The position numbers and the translations under genes are program-made. This document shows positions 1 to 7,264 of a stretch of DNA of 8,409 nt, one piece after another. The notes under the pieces were generated by a model. The model saw nothing but the letters and a program-made list of their open reading frames with translations, did not search any database and was not told where the DNA came from. Numbering within the stretch: position 1 is the first letter of the stretch; the number at the start of each line of letters is the position of its first letter. Source of the DNA: Candidatus Omnitrophota bacterium (lineage in GTDB: Bacteria > Omnitrophota > Gorgyraeia > Zapsychrales > Zapsychraceae); assembly GCA_029567025.1 (NCBI GenBank), contig JAKQLT010000145.1, forward strand, positions 1-8,409, in the 5' to 3' direction.

Positions 1-1
1 C

Positions 2-130
2 TTAAAATGGTTTTTAAAAGTCAATGGCGATTTTGTTAACAGATATGGCTCAAAGCAGGGACATGTATCTCAAGTTCCTTCACTGGGCGATGTATTTATA
101 AGATCAAACAGAGATATACAACCTTTTTGG
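2..130 (+). repeat. Repeat module copy 1 (protein-level)
   Basis: This segment encodes residues 1-43 of the partial protein. It aligns with residues 123-166 with at least 19 identical positions in about 43, including K-W, N-G-x-F-V-N-R, G-D-V-F and D-I-x-P-F. The DNA is also similar, for example a shared TTTGTTAACAGAT. It may be truncated on its left side by the window edge. Confidence 0.8.
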
Positions 131-508
131 GAAGGAAAAAATTTAGACTATGAATTTATTGAAGACGGCGAAGTTGAAGATGGTGAAATTGAAGACGTCA
201 TAGAAGGCGAAGAAGTTGAAATATCCCAATTTTTAAAACAATTTGACGAAACAGATCTTCAAATTAGAAAAGTTTTAAATACTGTACATAATTATCTTAA
301 TAGCAATAGCGTCAAACCGTTGCTTGAATTAATGAAAGAACATGGAATTTCTAAGTTGAAGCACGGTTACAAGTGGTATTTGCTCTCAAATGGCATGTTT
401 GTTAACAGATTCGGAGGATATAATAATGAAACAGATTACAGAAAGGTGAGACCGATTGGCGACGTTTTTTTGCACACTAACAATGACATTAATCCGTTTA
501 GAAGATAA
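2..508 (+). CDS. 3' end of unrecognised protein with duplicated ~43-residue module
   Basis: The reading frame is open from the first full codon at position 2 to TAA at 506-508 and gives the last 168 residues of a protein whose start lies outside the window. I do not recognise the family. The visible part has four sections: a module at residues 1-43 (K-W-F-L, N-G-x-F-V-N-R-Y-G, then G-D-V-F and D-I-x-P-F); an acidic spacer at about 46-75; a helical stretch at about 76-120; and a second copy of the module at residues 123-166, ending just before the stop. The repeat period is about 122 residues, so more copies may lie upstream. No membrane segment or catalytic motif is evident. The gene ends 55 bases before the ATPase gene on the same strand and may belong to the same operon. 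It could be a repeat-type recognition or scaffold protein, but that is a guess. Confidence 0.75.
   Translation, partial: LKWFLKVNGDFVNRYGSKQGHVSQVPSLGDVFIRSNRDIQPFWEGKNLDYEFIEDGEVEDGEIEDVIEGEEVEISQFLKQFDETDLQIRKVLNTVHNYLNSNSVKPLLELMKEHGISKLKHGYKWYLLSNGMFVNRFGGYNNETDYRKVRPIGDVFLHTNNDINPFRR
161..196 (+). repeat. 15-bp imperfect tandem repeat encoding an acidic spacer
   Basis: Two adjacent 15-base units (161-175 and 176-190) plus a partial third unit (191-196) encode E-D-G-E-V, E-D-G-E-I and E-D. They form the core of a Glu/Asp-rich linker between the two modules. The unit is in frame, so changes in copy number would lengthen or shorten the linker without breaking the gene. Confidence 0.7.
368..499 (+). 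repeat. Repeat module copy 2 (protein-level)
   Basis: This segment encodes residues 123-166 of the partial protein and is the second copy of the module seen at 2-130. It shares the order K-W-Y-L, N-G-x-F-V-N-R-F-G, G-D-V-F, N-x-D-I-x-P-F. The variable part is the loop between the R-[YF]-G and G-D-V-F elements, which is about two residues longer here. Confidence 0.8.
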
Positions 509-552
509 AACCGCCGTTCATCGTATGTAATTAACTATAAATTAGAAGTTTT

Positions 553-557
553 GGAGG
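553..557 (+). promoter_or_regulatory. Strong ribosome binding site
   Basis: GGAGG lies six bases before the ATG at 564 and fixes the start of the ATPase gene. An overlapping ATG at 568 is in another frame and is not used. Confidence 0.85.
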
Positions 558-563
558 TTTTTA

Positions 564-3500
564 ATGAATGATTTTAATGAGCTGATTAATGATAGAAAAA
601 TATATCTTGACGCTCTAAAAAGACCTAACAATAATTTCAATTTTGAAGAAATATTTTCCGGATTATACGACGATCCTTCTCATTTTATTTATGAATTAAT
701 TCAAAATGCGGAAGATCAAAAAGCTAAATCGGTCAGTTTTATTTTGTTTGATGACCGGCTTGAATTTTTTCATGACGGTGTTAGTTTTTTGTTTAAAGAC
801 GTCGCTTCGATTACCAGCATCGGTAACAGCACGAAAAAAGATGACGTCAATAAAATCGGCAAATTTGGAATTGGTTTTAAGTCGGTATATGCTATAACAA
901 ATTCTCCAGAAATTTATTCCAAAACCTACAGTTTTAATATAAAAAATTTAGTTTTGCCTGAACTTATCGAAACTCAATACAATTCGGAGATTACAAAATT
1001 TGTTTTCAAATTCGAGCATAAAAAAAGATCAAAAGACGAAATATATGATTTAATTAAAAAGAAATTGATTGAAATCGACGTAAGGACAATCCTTTTTTTA
1101 AATTATATTCAAAAACTTGAATGGCGGATCAATCAAAGTTCCGCAGGTATAATCGAAAAGAAGGTAAATATTATCGATGACCAGTCCAGCATCGTTATAG
1201 TTTCGGATATTACAAAAAAAATTGGCGAAAAATGGCTTGTTTTTAAGAGAAAAGTAAATAGTGAAGAAAATAATGAACTTGACTTGAAAGTTGAAATTGC
1301 TTATAAAATTGAATTCGATGATAAAACAAAAACGGAAACTATAAGAGAAATTAGTGATTCAAAGCTTGTAGTTTATTTTCCCACTAACATAGATACGCGT
1401 TTAAAATTTCTAGTGCAAGGCCCCTATAAAACAACTCCAGCCAGAGACAATGTGCCGCCTGCCGATGTTTGGAATTTAAAATTAAACAGTGAAATATCAA
1501 CATTGATATCCGATAGCATCTTATCAATCAAAAAACTTGGTTTTTTAAATCCGGATTTTTTAAATATTTTGCCTATCAACGAATCTGATTTTCCTATAAA
1601 AAGTAGATTTAGAAGCGCGTATGAAAAAGTTTTTGAAAAACTTATGTCAGAAGAACAGTTGATTCCAAACGATGACGAGGGATATGTCGAATATAAAAAC
1701 GCATATTACGCTGAAAACTCAAGATTATTAAATTTATTATCTCAAAACAATAATTTAAATATACTAACTAAAAATATAAATGCCAGGATGATCCATCCGG
1801 ATATTTTTAAATATAGAGATTTGGCTTTATATTTTAGGCAAAAACTGCGAGTAAACAATATAGATGGCAATAAATTCGCCGATCTTTTCGATATGGATTT
1901 TATATTAAAACAATCCGACGAATGGGTTATTGACTTTTATTTTTATCTTTCTAAAAGCATTTCTTTATGGCAGAAAAAGTCCGCCGCTTGCGCGTCTGAT
2001 GGCTTGTTAAGGCATAAACCATTTATCCGGCTTGAAAATGATTCCCATATTAAACCTTTTGATGAAAATGAACGGCCTCAAGTGTTTTTATTTGATGAAA
2101 ACAATACATATTTTTCGATGGTTAAAAGGCGAATATCAGAAAGTGATTTAACGAAAGATTTCTTTAGTCTTATCGGAATTAAAAAGCCTGATGAAATCGA
2201 TGAAGTAATTAAATTTATTTTGCCTTTATACAATTCAGATGTCTTGCCGTCCGTTGACCAAAACATATGCCATATAAAGAAAATAATTGAAATTTTTCGA
2301 AAAGATATTACTAATAAACAACTTTTAATTCAAAAACTTAAAGAAACCAGGATCTTTCTCGGCTTGAATAAATTATCCGGAAAATTGTCTTATTTTATGC
2401 CTGATGAATTGTTTTTGCCTTTGAAGTATTCTGGTAACGATATGTTAGAAGAGTTCTTTGAAGGAAATCCGGACATTTGCTTTTTATCTGAAGAATATGA
2501 GGACATTTTTAAAAGCAATGACATTGATTTATTAAATAAACTTGGATTTAAAACAAATCCGGTCGATAAAAAATCGATATTTAAAGAGCCTGTTATTATA
2601 GGTATTGATAATTTGTTAGATAACATTTCAATCTCTAAGTCCTGCGTTTTATGGAGATTTATAATCGATGCTTTTAAGCGAAACATAAATCCGTTTTATT
2701 ACTCAACGGCAAAAAATCCAAAAGAAGAAACTGAAATTTTAAAAATTTTAAAATCAAAACCATGGCTCCCAAATAAAAAAGACATTAAATTTTATCCTCC
2801 CTTATCGATGCTTATTTCAGATCTTCCTGATGACTTCGATACGGAAAGCGCCGAGGCAAAAAAGGTTATTAAAGAATTAAGTTTTATGCAGGATTCATTG
2901 CTTGAAGCAATCAATAAAATAAGCGACGACAAATGCAGAGACAAGCTTAAAATAGCTTTGGAACTTGATATCGAAGATTTGAACGAAGCTCTCAGAAGAA
3001 AAAGGGGAAAAACTGAAATTCAGATCGATGAAAGTACGTCTAAAGTAGGGGAAATTAATGAAAAGAGTACAAAAAAAAGGCCTTCGTCTGTTGACCAAAC
3101 TGAAAAATTCAATAACGAAATTTGGGTGCCGGAATGCAGCAAAATCGATGATGTTAAAGTAACCAGAGCCACATCTAGCGATACAAAATGTTCTGATGAT
3201 TTTCAATATGAATGTGATAATGAAGAAACCGCAACTACGGGCGTAAAAAAAAGAAAAATGAGCAACCCTGAGTCATTGAAAAATATTGGGTTCAGAGGAG
3301 AATTAACTGTAATTAAGTTTTTAAAAGAAGTATATTATAAAGAATTATACCCGTCCGCAACCTGGAAAACTTGCGATGGCGAAAATATTTTCGCGCTGAT
3401 TGACGACGGAAAAGAAATATTAAAATTAGAATTGGTCAACAGCTCAAAAGTTAATGCCATTGGAAGAGACATCGACGTTACAGAAAACGGAATTCGTAAG

Positions 3501-3734
3501 TATTTTGAAGTTAAAACGGATAATTGGGTAATGCCGAGCAGGGCGCAGTGGAAGAAAGCAAAAGAATTGAAGGAAAATTATTACATTTGCAAAGTTTATA
3601 ACGTCGGCAAGTCGGAATCGCAGGTAGAAATAATTCAAAATCCTTACGAAGCCTGGAGGAATATATTGGATAATCCTTATAAGGATTGGGAAAACGGAAA
3701 TTATAGAGTATTACCGAGAATAAATTATGATTGA
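564..3734 (+). CDS. Sacsin/HSP90-like (GHKL) ATPase fused to a NO VEIN/DUF3883-type C-terminal domain
   Basis: The product is a large (1056 residues) soluble protein. Residues ~25-130 form a sacsin-type GHKL ATPase: the N box is E-L-I-Q-N-A-E-D (E44, N48, D51), the G1 motif is H-D-G (D71, G72) and the G2 loop is G-K-F-G-I-G-F-K-S-V-Y (99-109). T-T-P-A-R-D-N at 290-296, after a P-T-N-I motif, is typical of sacsin-like bacterial proteins. Residues ~300-810 look helical and are unassigned. Residues ~811-903 form a charged, low-complexity linker starting R-R-K-R. The C-terminus (~906-1056) resembles DUF3883: E913 in a helix, D969-x-D971, E982-V-K984 and Q995, an arrangement like a PD-(D/E)XK nuclease site. 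Such proteins recur in phage-defence neighbourhoods, so I infer an ATP-gated sensor or nuclease working with the helicase encoded next. The 3' end overlaps the helicase gene by 8 bases. The gene is very AT-rich. The ATPase call is firm; nuclease activity is inference. Confidence 0.9.
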   Translation: MNDFNELINDRKIYLDALKRPNNNFNFEEIFSGLYDDPSHFIYELIQNAEDQKAKSVSFILFDDRLEFFHDGVSFLFKDVASITSIGNSTKKDDVNKIGKFGIGFKSVYAITNSPEIYSKTYSFNIKNLVLPELIETQYNSEITKFVFKFEHKKRSKDEIYDLIKKKLIEIDVRTILFLNYIQKLEWRINQSSAGIIEKKVNIIDDQSSIVIVSDITKKIGEKWLVFKRKVNSEENNELDLKVEIAYKIEFDDKTKTETIREISDSKLVVYFPTNIDTRLKFLVQGPYKTTPARDNVPPADVWNLKLNSEISTLISDSILSIKKLGFLNPDFLNILPINESDFPIKSRFRSAYEKVFEKLMSEEQLIPNDDEGYVEYKNAYYAENSRLLNLLSQNNNLNILTKNINARMIHPDIFKYRDLALYFRQKLRVNNIDGNKFADLFDMDFILKQSDEWVIDFYFYLSKSISLWQKKSAACASDGLLRHKPFIRLENDSHIKPFDENERPQVFLFDENNTYFSMVKRRISESDLTKDFFSLIGIKKPDEIDEVIKFILPLYNSDVLPSVDQNICHIKKIIEIFRKDITNKQLLIQKLKETRIFLGLNKLSGKLSYFMPDELFLPLKYSGNDMLEEFFEGNPDICFLSEEYEDIFKSNDIDLLNKLGFKTNPVDKKSIFKEPVIIGIDNLLDNISISKSCVLWRFIIDAFKRNINPFYYSTAKNPKEETEILKILKSKPWLPNKKDIKFYPPLSMLISDLPDDFDTESAEAKKVIKELSFMQDSLLEAINKISDDKCRDKLKIALELDIEDLNEALRRKRGKTEIQIDESTSKVGEINEKSTKKRPSSVDQTEKFNNEIWVPECSKIDDVKVTRATSSDTKCSDDFQYECDNEETATTGVKKRKMSNPESLKNIGFRGELTVIKFLKEVYYKELYPSATWKTCDGENIFALIDDGKEILKLELVNSSKVNAIGRDIDVTENGIRKYFEVKTDNWVMPSRAQWKKAKELKENYYICKVYNVGKSESQVEIIQNPYEAWRNILDNPYKDWENGNYRVLPRINYD

Positions 3735-5478
3735 CCTTAATGAAATACAGGAGTCGGTTAAATCTGAAATTACCCGTCTCGATGAGCCGCGTAACCGCGC
3801 CCGCTATTTTATGTATGGAAAGGCTGGTGAAAGCGATTCAGACGGGTCTTATTCAGTTGTTTTTCGTAACGCGCCCGAAAGGGTTTTAAGAGACATTAAA
3901 TACGTTTATGAGCCGTTGTTCAGGGTCGGCGATCTATTCGTTAACGGAAAGTTCGAAAAAGTTTCAAACGGGGTTAAAGTAACATTTGAAAAAGCGGTTT
4001 TAAGATCGAGCGGGATAGATAATTTTAATCTGCGACAAATTACAGATTTTGGAATCGATTATATTATGGACGGCAGAAGATTAACCGCCGATCTTTTGAA
4101 TTTTTTGACGATTAATTCGACAAACCCAAACGAGATAGTATCGTCACTACTCGATAAATCGGTTTTATCTGATCATAAGGAAGTCGTCGCTGCATTTGCC
4201 GCCGATAAACTTAACGAATCTCAAATAAAGGCCGTCAAAAAAGCATTATCGCAAAATATCACATTCGTATGGGGGCCGCCTGGAACCGGAAAAACCAAAA
4301 CTATGGGCGCTCTCGCATCTCATCTTATAAAAAACGGTAAGCGGGTTTTGCTGACCGCTTTATCAAATAAGGCACTGGACCAGCTCCTCATATCTACACT
4401 GGAATCAGCCTCGCCGCTCAACAAATTCAATATTACGGTCGCAAGAACGGGCAGCGTTGATAATATGCATGATTCGGTAAAGATTTTTAGCCGAGACATA
4501 TATCAGAACAGGCAATATAGGATCAAGCGAAACGCTTTTACATGGAACGAGCATGTGAGCCTTTGTACCTGCGTAGCCACTAACTTTGCGTCGCTTGCCT
4601 CGCCTAAAACCGCTGATCCGGGTCCGGTTGATTTCGTTATTGCAGACGAAATGTCCATGGCCAGCATACCGGCAATCATCGCGGCTTGTTATTACGCCAA
4701 AAAAGGCGTGGTTCTGGGTGGAGATCCCATGCAGCTTCCTCCTATATTCCCGGATGACGCCGACAAGCCGAATGCCTGGTTTAGCCGGAATATTTTTGAT
4801 ATGGCAAAGGTTGAACGGCACGACGAAAGAACAGCATTTCTCGATACGCAGTACAGGATGCAGGAGCCGATTGGAAATCTTGTAAGCGATCTATTTTACG
4901 AAGGCGAGTTAAAGACGGGCACGGCAAAAAAAGACATTAAAGGAACTTTCAAAAGCAATATAGTGTTTATAAATTGTAAGGGAAAAATTGAAAACATAAA
5001 CGGCGCCGTTATAAATGGAACGGAAGAAAGAAGATTCAATGAAAAGCATGCCGAAGCGATTGCCGGAATAACAATTAAACTTGTAAACAATAAGGAATTT
5101 AAATCTGAAGAAATTGGCATTATCGCACCTTATAACGCCCAGATAGTCAAAATTAAAGAGGTTCTCGCAAAGTCCACTGAACTCATTAAAATCAATCCAG
5201 AGTATTTTGAACAAGTACAGGTATCGACGATTCATTCATTTCAGGGCCAGGAAAAAAGCGTCATTATTATGAATATCTGCGACGACGAAGTTAAACCGAC
5301 AAGACTTACTGCAAGAAAAGAGTTAATCAATGTTGCACTTTCGCGTGCTAAAGAATTACTGATAATTGTTGGAAACCGAGATTATCTTTTGAACCAGAAT
5401 TACTTCTCGAAAGATGAAACGGAAATATTTAAGAAGATTATTGAGAGTTCTGAAGTTATAAACTCTGAAAAATTATAA
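3727..5478 (+). CDS. UPF1/Dna2-like superfamily 1 DNA/RNA helicase
   Basis: This 583-residue protein has a complete set of SF1 (AAA_11/AAA_12) helicase motifs. They are L-N-E-S-Q upstream of Walker A; G-P-P-G-T-G-K-T at 183-190; D-E-M-S at 307-310 (motif II); G-D-P-M-Q-L-P-P around D333/Q336 (motif III); Q-Y-R-M with R377 (motif IV); S-T-I-H-S-F-Q-G-Q-E at 500-509 (motif V); and V-A-L-S-R-A-K at 535-541 with R540 as the arginine finger (motif VI). The first ~165 residues are an N-terminal domain without clear motifs, possibly a beta-rich nucleic-acid-binding domain as in UPF1-like enzymes. No nuclease domain is fused to it. The ATG lies inside the last codons of the ATPase gene and has only a weak GAG 8 bases upstream, so translation is probably coupled. 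The central part (about 4260-4860) is clearly more GC-rich than its neighbours. It probably unwinds nucleic acid for the ATPase/DUF3883 partner; the choice of DNA or RNA cannot be read from the sequence. Confidence 0.93.
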   Translation: MIDLNEIQESVKSEITRLDEPRNRARYFMYGKAGESDSDGSYSVVFRNAPERVLRDIKYVYEPLFRVGDLFVNGKFEKVSNGVKVTFEKAVLRSSGIDNFNLRQITDFGIDYIMDGRRLTADLLNFLTINSTNPNEIVSSLLDKSVLSDHKEVVAAFAADKLNESQIKAVKKALSQNITFVWGPPGTGKTKTMGALASHLIKNGKRVLLTALSNKALDQLLISTLESASPLNKFNITVARTGSVDNMHDSVKIFSRDIYQNRQYRIKRNAFTWNEHVSLCTCVATNFASLASPKTADPGPVDFVIADEMSMASIPAIIAACYYAKKGVVLGGDPMQLPPIFPDDADKPNAWFSRNIFDMAKVERHDERTAFLDTQYRMQEPIGNLVSDLFYEGELKTGTAKKDIKGTFKSNIVFINCKGKIENINGAVINGTEERRFNEKHAEAIAGITIKLVNNKEFKSEEIGIIAPYNAQIVKIKEVLAKSTELIKINPEYFEQVQVSTIHSFQGQEKSVIIMNICDDEVKPTRLTARKELINVALSRAKELLIIVGNRDYLLNQNYFSKDETEIFKKIIESSEVINSEKL

Positions 5479-5499
5479 CTGCTGATTGAATAATCATGT

Positions 5500-5517
5500 T
5501 TTTCAACGTTTTGAAAA
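5500..5517 (+). other. Small hairpin just before the acidic-protein ribosome binding site
   Basis: TTTTCAA and TTGAAAA form a perfect 7-bp stem around a CGTT loop, ending one base before the AGGAG. No run of T follows, so it is not an intrinsic terminator. It is weak and AT-rich; any effect on translation of the next gene is speculative. Confidence 0.35.
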
Positions 5518-5518
5518 T

Positions 5519-5523
5519 AGGAG
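5519..5523 (+). promoter_or_regulatory. Ribosome binding site deciding a TTG start
   Basis: AGGAG lies seven bases before TTG at 5531. The longer possible TTG start at 5486 has no comparable site and would translate through this one, so 5531 is preferred. Confidence 0.65.
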
Positions 5524-5530
5524 TATAATA

Positions 5531-6016
5531 TTGTTTGATGATGAAGTTACTTGTCCGGAATGTGGTTATTATGGTTATATAACTGATGACGGTGAATGTC
5601 CTATATGTGGTTGTGATATTGAAGAAACCGAAGGAGAAATTAGAAATAAAGAAGAAAGAGAAAAAGAAAAGGAAGAAAAAGAATACTTAAAAGAAAAGGA
5701 AATTGATGAAGAAGAAATAGAAAATTTAACTGAAGAGGAAATAGATCGTGATGTCGAAGAACAAATTATACATGAATCAGGAGATTATGAAATCGATCTA
5801 GATGATCTTATGGATGATGACGAAGAAATATGTCTCAGAAAAGAAGAGGAGATTGAATATGAAATAAGTGCTGATGAAGAAAGAGATTACTTAGAATATA
5901 CAAGGAGGCTCAAAGAAATAACTGAAGAGGAGGAATTTGAAGAAAATAACGGATATTATGATCGGTATGAAGGCGAACGAAGATTTGAACAAGAAGACGA
6001 AGAAGATGATATATAA
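5531..6016 (+). CDS. Small, highly acidic protein with N-terminal zinc ribbon
   Basis: With the TTG start at 5531 the product has 161 residues. Residues 8-28 form a short zinc ribbon: C8-P-E-C11-G, eleven residues, then C23-P-I-C26-G-C28. The rest is charged and probably coiled or disordered: a mixed Glu/Lys helix at about 33-60, then a Glu/Asp-rich tail. I count about 71 acidic and 18 basic residues in the whole protein, so the net charge is near -53. No catalytic motif or membrane segment is seen and I do not recognise the family. It lies 52 bases after the helicase stop on the same strand and is likely cotranscribed. A zinc ribbon plus an acidic tail could bind the helicase or mimic nucleic acid to hold the complex inactive, but this is inference. 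The strong composition bias makes homology searches unreliable. A longer version from TTG at 5486 (176 residues) is possible. It is real rather than chance because the cysteine pairs are spaced as in genuine ribbons. Confidence 0.72.
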   Translation: MFDDEVTCPECGYYGYITDDGECPICGCDIEETEGEIRNKEEREKEKEEKEYLKEKEIDEEEIENLTEEEIDRDVEEQIIHESGDYEIDLDDLMDDDEEICLRKEEEIEYEISADEERDYLEYTRRLKEITEEEEFEENNGYYDRYEGERRFEQEDEEDDI

Positions 6017-6035
6017 AAGTCCTGATTTTAAATGA
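6017..6035. other. Convergent gene junction, 19 bp
   Basis: The stop codons of the acidic-protein gene (+) and zorC (-) are separated by only 19 AT-rich bases. I see no GC-rich stem followed by a T run in either direction; only a 5-bp TAAAA/TTTTA pairing is possible. Transcripts from the two blocks may therefore overlap at their 3' ends. Confidence 0.6.
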
Positions 6036-7247
6036 TTAGATTTTATTACCTATAGCGCTATTTATCCTCGCGAGCGCTTCGTACTGCCAGTCCTGCTTGT
6101 GTATGACCCTGAACAGAGCTTGTTCTGGATATTTCAGTTTTGACTCGTATGATGAGTTGTAAAATTTTCTGATCAGCAGGTCGGCGAATTCGGCTTTATA
6201 AACGTAACAGGCGTTGCCGATGTTGGCGAATTCGAGGATCGCGATGTTTTCGATATACATTAGAATGGCGTTTATCTGGCTGAATTTATAGGCGTTCGTG
6301 AAGCGCTGGCCGTAGTTCTTTTGCCAGAAGTTGAACCGGACGTTGTCTTTGTCGAGCTTGTCGAAAAATTTTCTTATCTCGGCGATGCTGTATCTGTTCT
6401 GCAGTTTTTTCAGAACCGGTCCCGTGACGAAATTCCAGTTGTCCATGTTGGAAGGCGTTCCGAGCAGGTGGAAAAAATAATTCAATATCAACTCGTTCCA
6501 GGCATCGTCGGGTGTCTGGCTGAAATATTTTCCGGCGAATTGAATCGCCTCTTCTTTTGACAGGTGCTTCGTTAAATATGAAAAAATTTGGATGTCGCCC
6601 TCAAGCCTTCCGAATTCAGGCTCGTACCCCGTCATAATCTTCTTTATCATCAGCCCGTGTAAAAAGCCGTCTTTGTGTATCGAATAATAGGCGCAAAAGT
6701 TACTCAATATGTATTTTTTATTCTGGTATAAAATGAATAGGCCGTCGATGAAAGAGGCCGGCTGACTTTTGATGAAAAATCTCTCTGCTTCGACCATATT
6801 TATGCCCTCCGTGCCCGGCCTTTTTTGATCGCCTCCGGCCGACGTGGTTGCGATCGTCAATGAATAAAGATTTTTATTTTCGGGCGATAACACCAGCGCG
6901 TTCCAGAAAAGCGAGAATTTGAATATCTGTCTGCGAAGTCCTACTATGGCGAGGACTTTATCGCAGAATGAATCATCTTCGTTCTTTAAAGCGGTCAATA
7001 AAAATAAAGCCTCCCGCCTGGTGAGCGCGAACGCTATTTTAACGAGTTCGTTGCGGCCCCCGCGCTTTATCTTCTTGAGCAATTCGTCAAAGTTGTCGGG
7101 CCCCGACGCGGCCGAAAGCGTCTCGTCATTTTTAGAGTGCCGCTTATGCGTACGCGCGATCGTCTCGGCCGCTTCGATAAGTCTGGTCGGCGTGCAGCTG
7201 CTTAAATTTATAAATATTCCCTTGTCGCGATTCGAGTCGGATGCCAT
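6036..7247 (-). CDS. zorC: ZorC-like EH-signature protein of a Zorya system
   Basis: The protein has 403 residues and no membrane segment or enzyme motif. The C-terminal third carries the hallmarks of the EH_Signature family: R304 with F307-W308 and Y312, then the signature glutamate E339 in I-L-E-F-A-N-I-G-N-A followed by a Y-V-Y element, and the signature histidine H383 in I-H-K-Q-D-W with W387. In type I Zorya, ZorC is a soluble component that acts downstream of the ZorAB membrane motor during phage attack and has been reported to bind DNA. Here it is shorter than the E. coli protein (about 560 residues, from memory), mostly on the N-terminal side. ATG at 7247 lies 17 bases after the zorB stop, with only a weak ribosome binding site, consistent with an operon. 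The expected zorD does not follow; the next genes run on the opposite strand. Identification rests on the motif pattern and on its place after zorB. Confidence 0.83.
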   Translation of the reverse strand: MASDSNRDKGIFINLSSCTPTRLIEAAETIARTHKRHSKNDETLSAASGPDNFDELLKKIKRGGRNELVKIAFALTRREALFLLTALKNEDDSFCDKVLAIVGLRRQIFKFSLFWNALVLSPENKNLYSLTIATTSAGGDQKRPGTEGINMVEAERFFIKSQPASFIDGLFILYQNKKYILSNFCAYYSIHKDGFLHGLMIKKIMTGYEPEFGRLEGDIQIFSYLTKHLSKEEAIQFAGKYFSQTPDDAWNELILNYFFHLLGTPSNMDNWNFVTGPVLKKLQNRYSIAEIRKFFDKLDKDNVRFNFWQKNYGQRFTNAYKFSQINAILMYIENIAILEFANIGNACYVYKAEFADLLIRKFYNSSYESKLKYPEQALFRVIHKQDWQYEALARINSAIGNKI

Positions 7248-7264
7248 AGTTTGTCACTGCCCGC

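Noticed and set aside
509..563. Possible promoter before the ATPase gene (TATAAA at 536-541)
   Set aside because: No acceptable -35 hexamer lies about 17 bases upstream, and such a hexamer is expected by chance in AT-rich DNA.
4405..4821. 138-codon open frame on the - strand inside the helicase gene
   Set aside because: It is antisense to the helicase motifs and has no domain; the helicase frame is unbroken here.
5500..5517. Hairpin read as an intrinsic terminator of the helicase gene
   Set aside because: The stem is AT-rich, no T run follows, and the next gene begins immediately afterwards.
6052..6061. 10-bp perfect palindrome ATAGCGCTAT
   Set aside because: It lies inside the zorC coding sequence, has no loop or T run, and occurs once, so neither terminator nor operator is supported.
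6321..6560. Open frame on the + strand within zorC
   Set aside because: It is a shadow of the convincing zorC frame with no ribosome binding site or recognisable domain.
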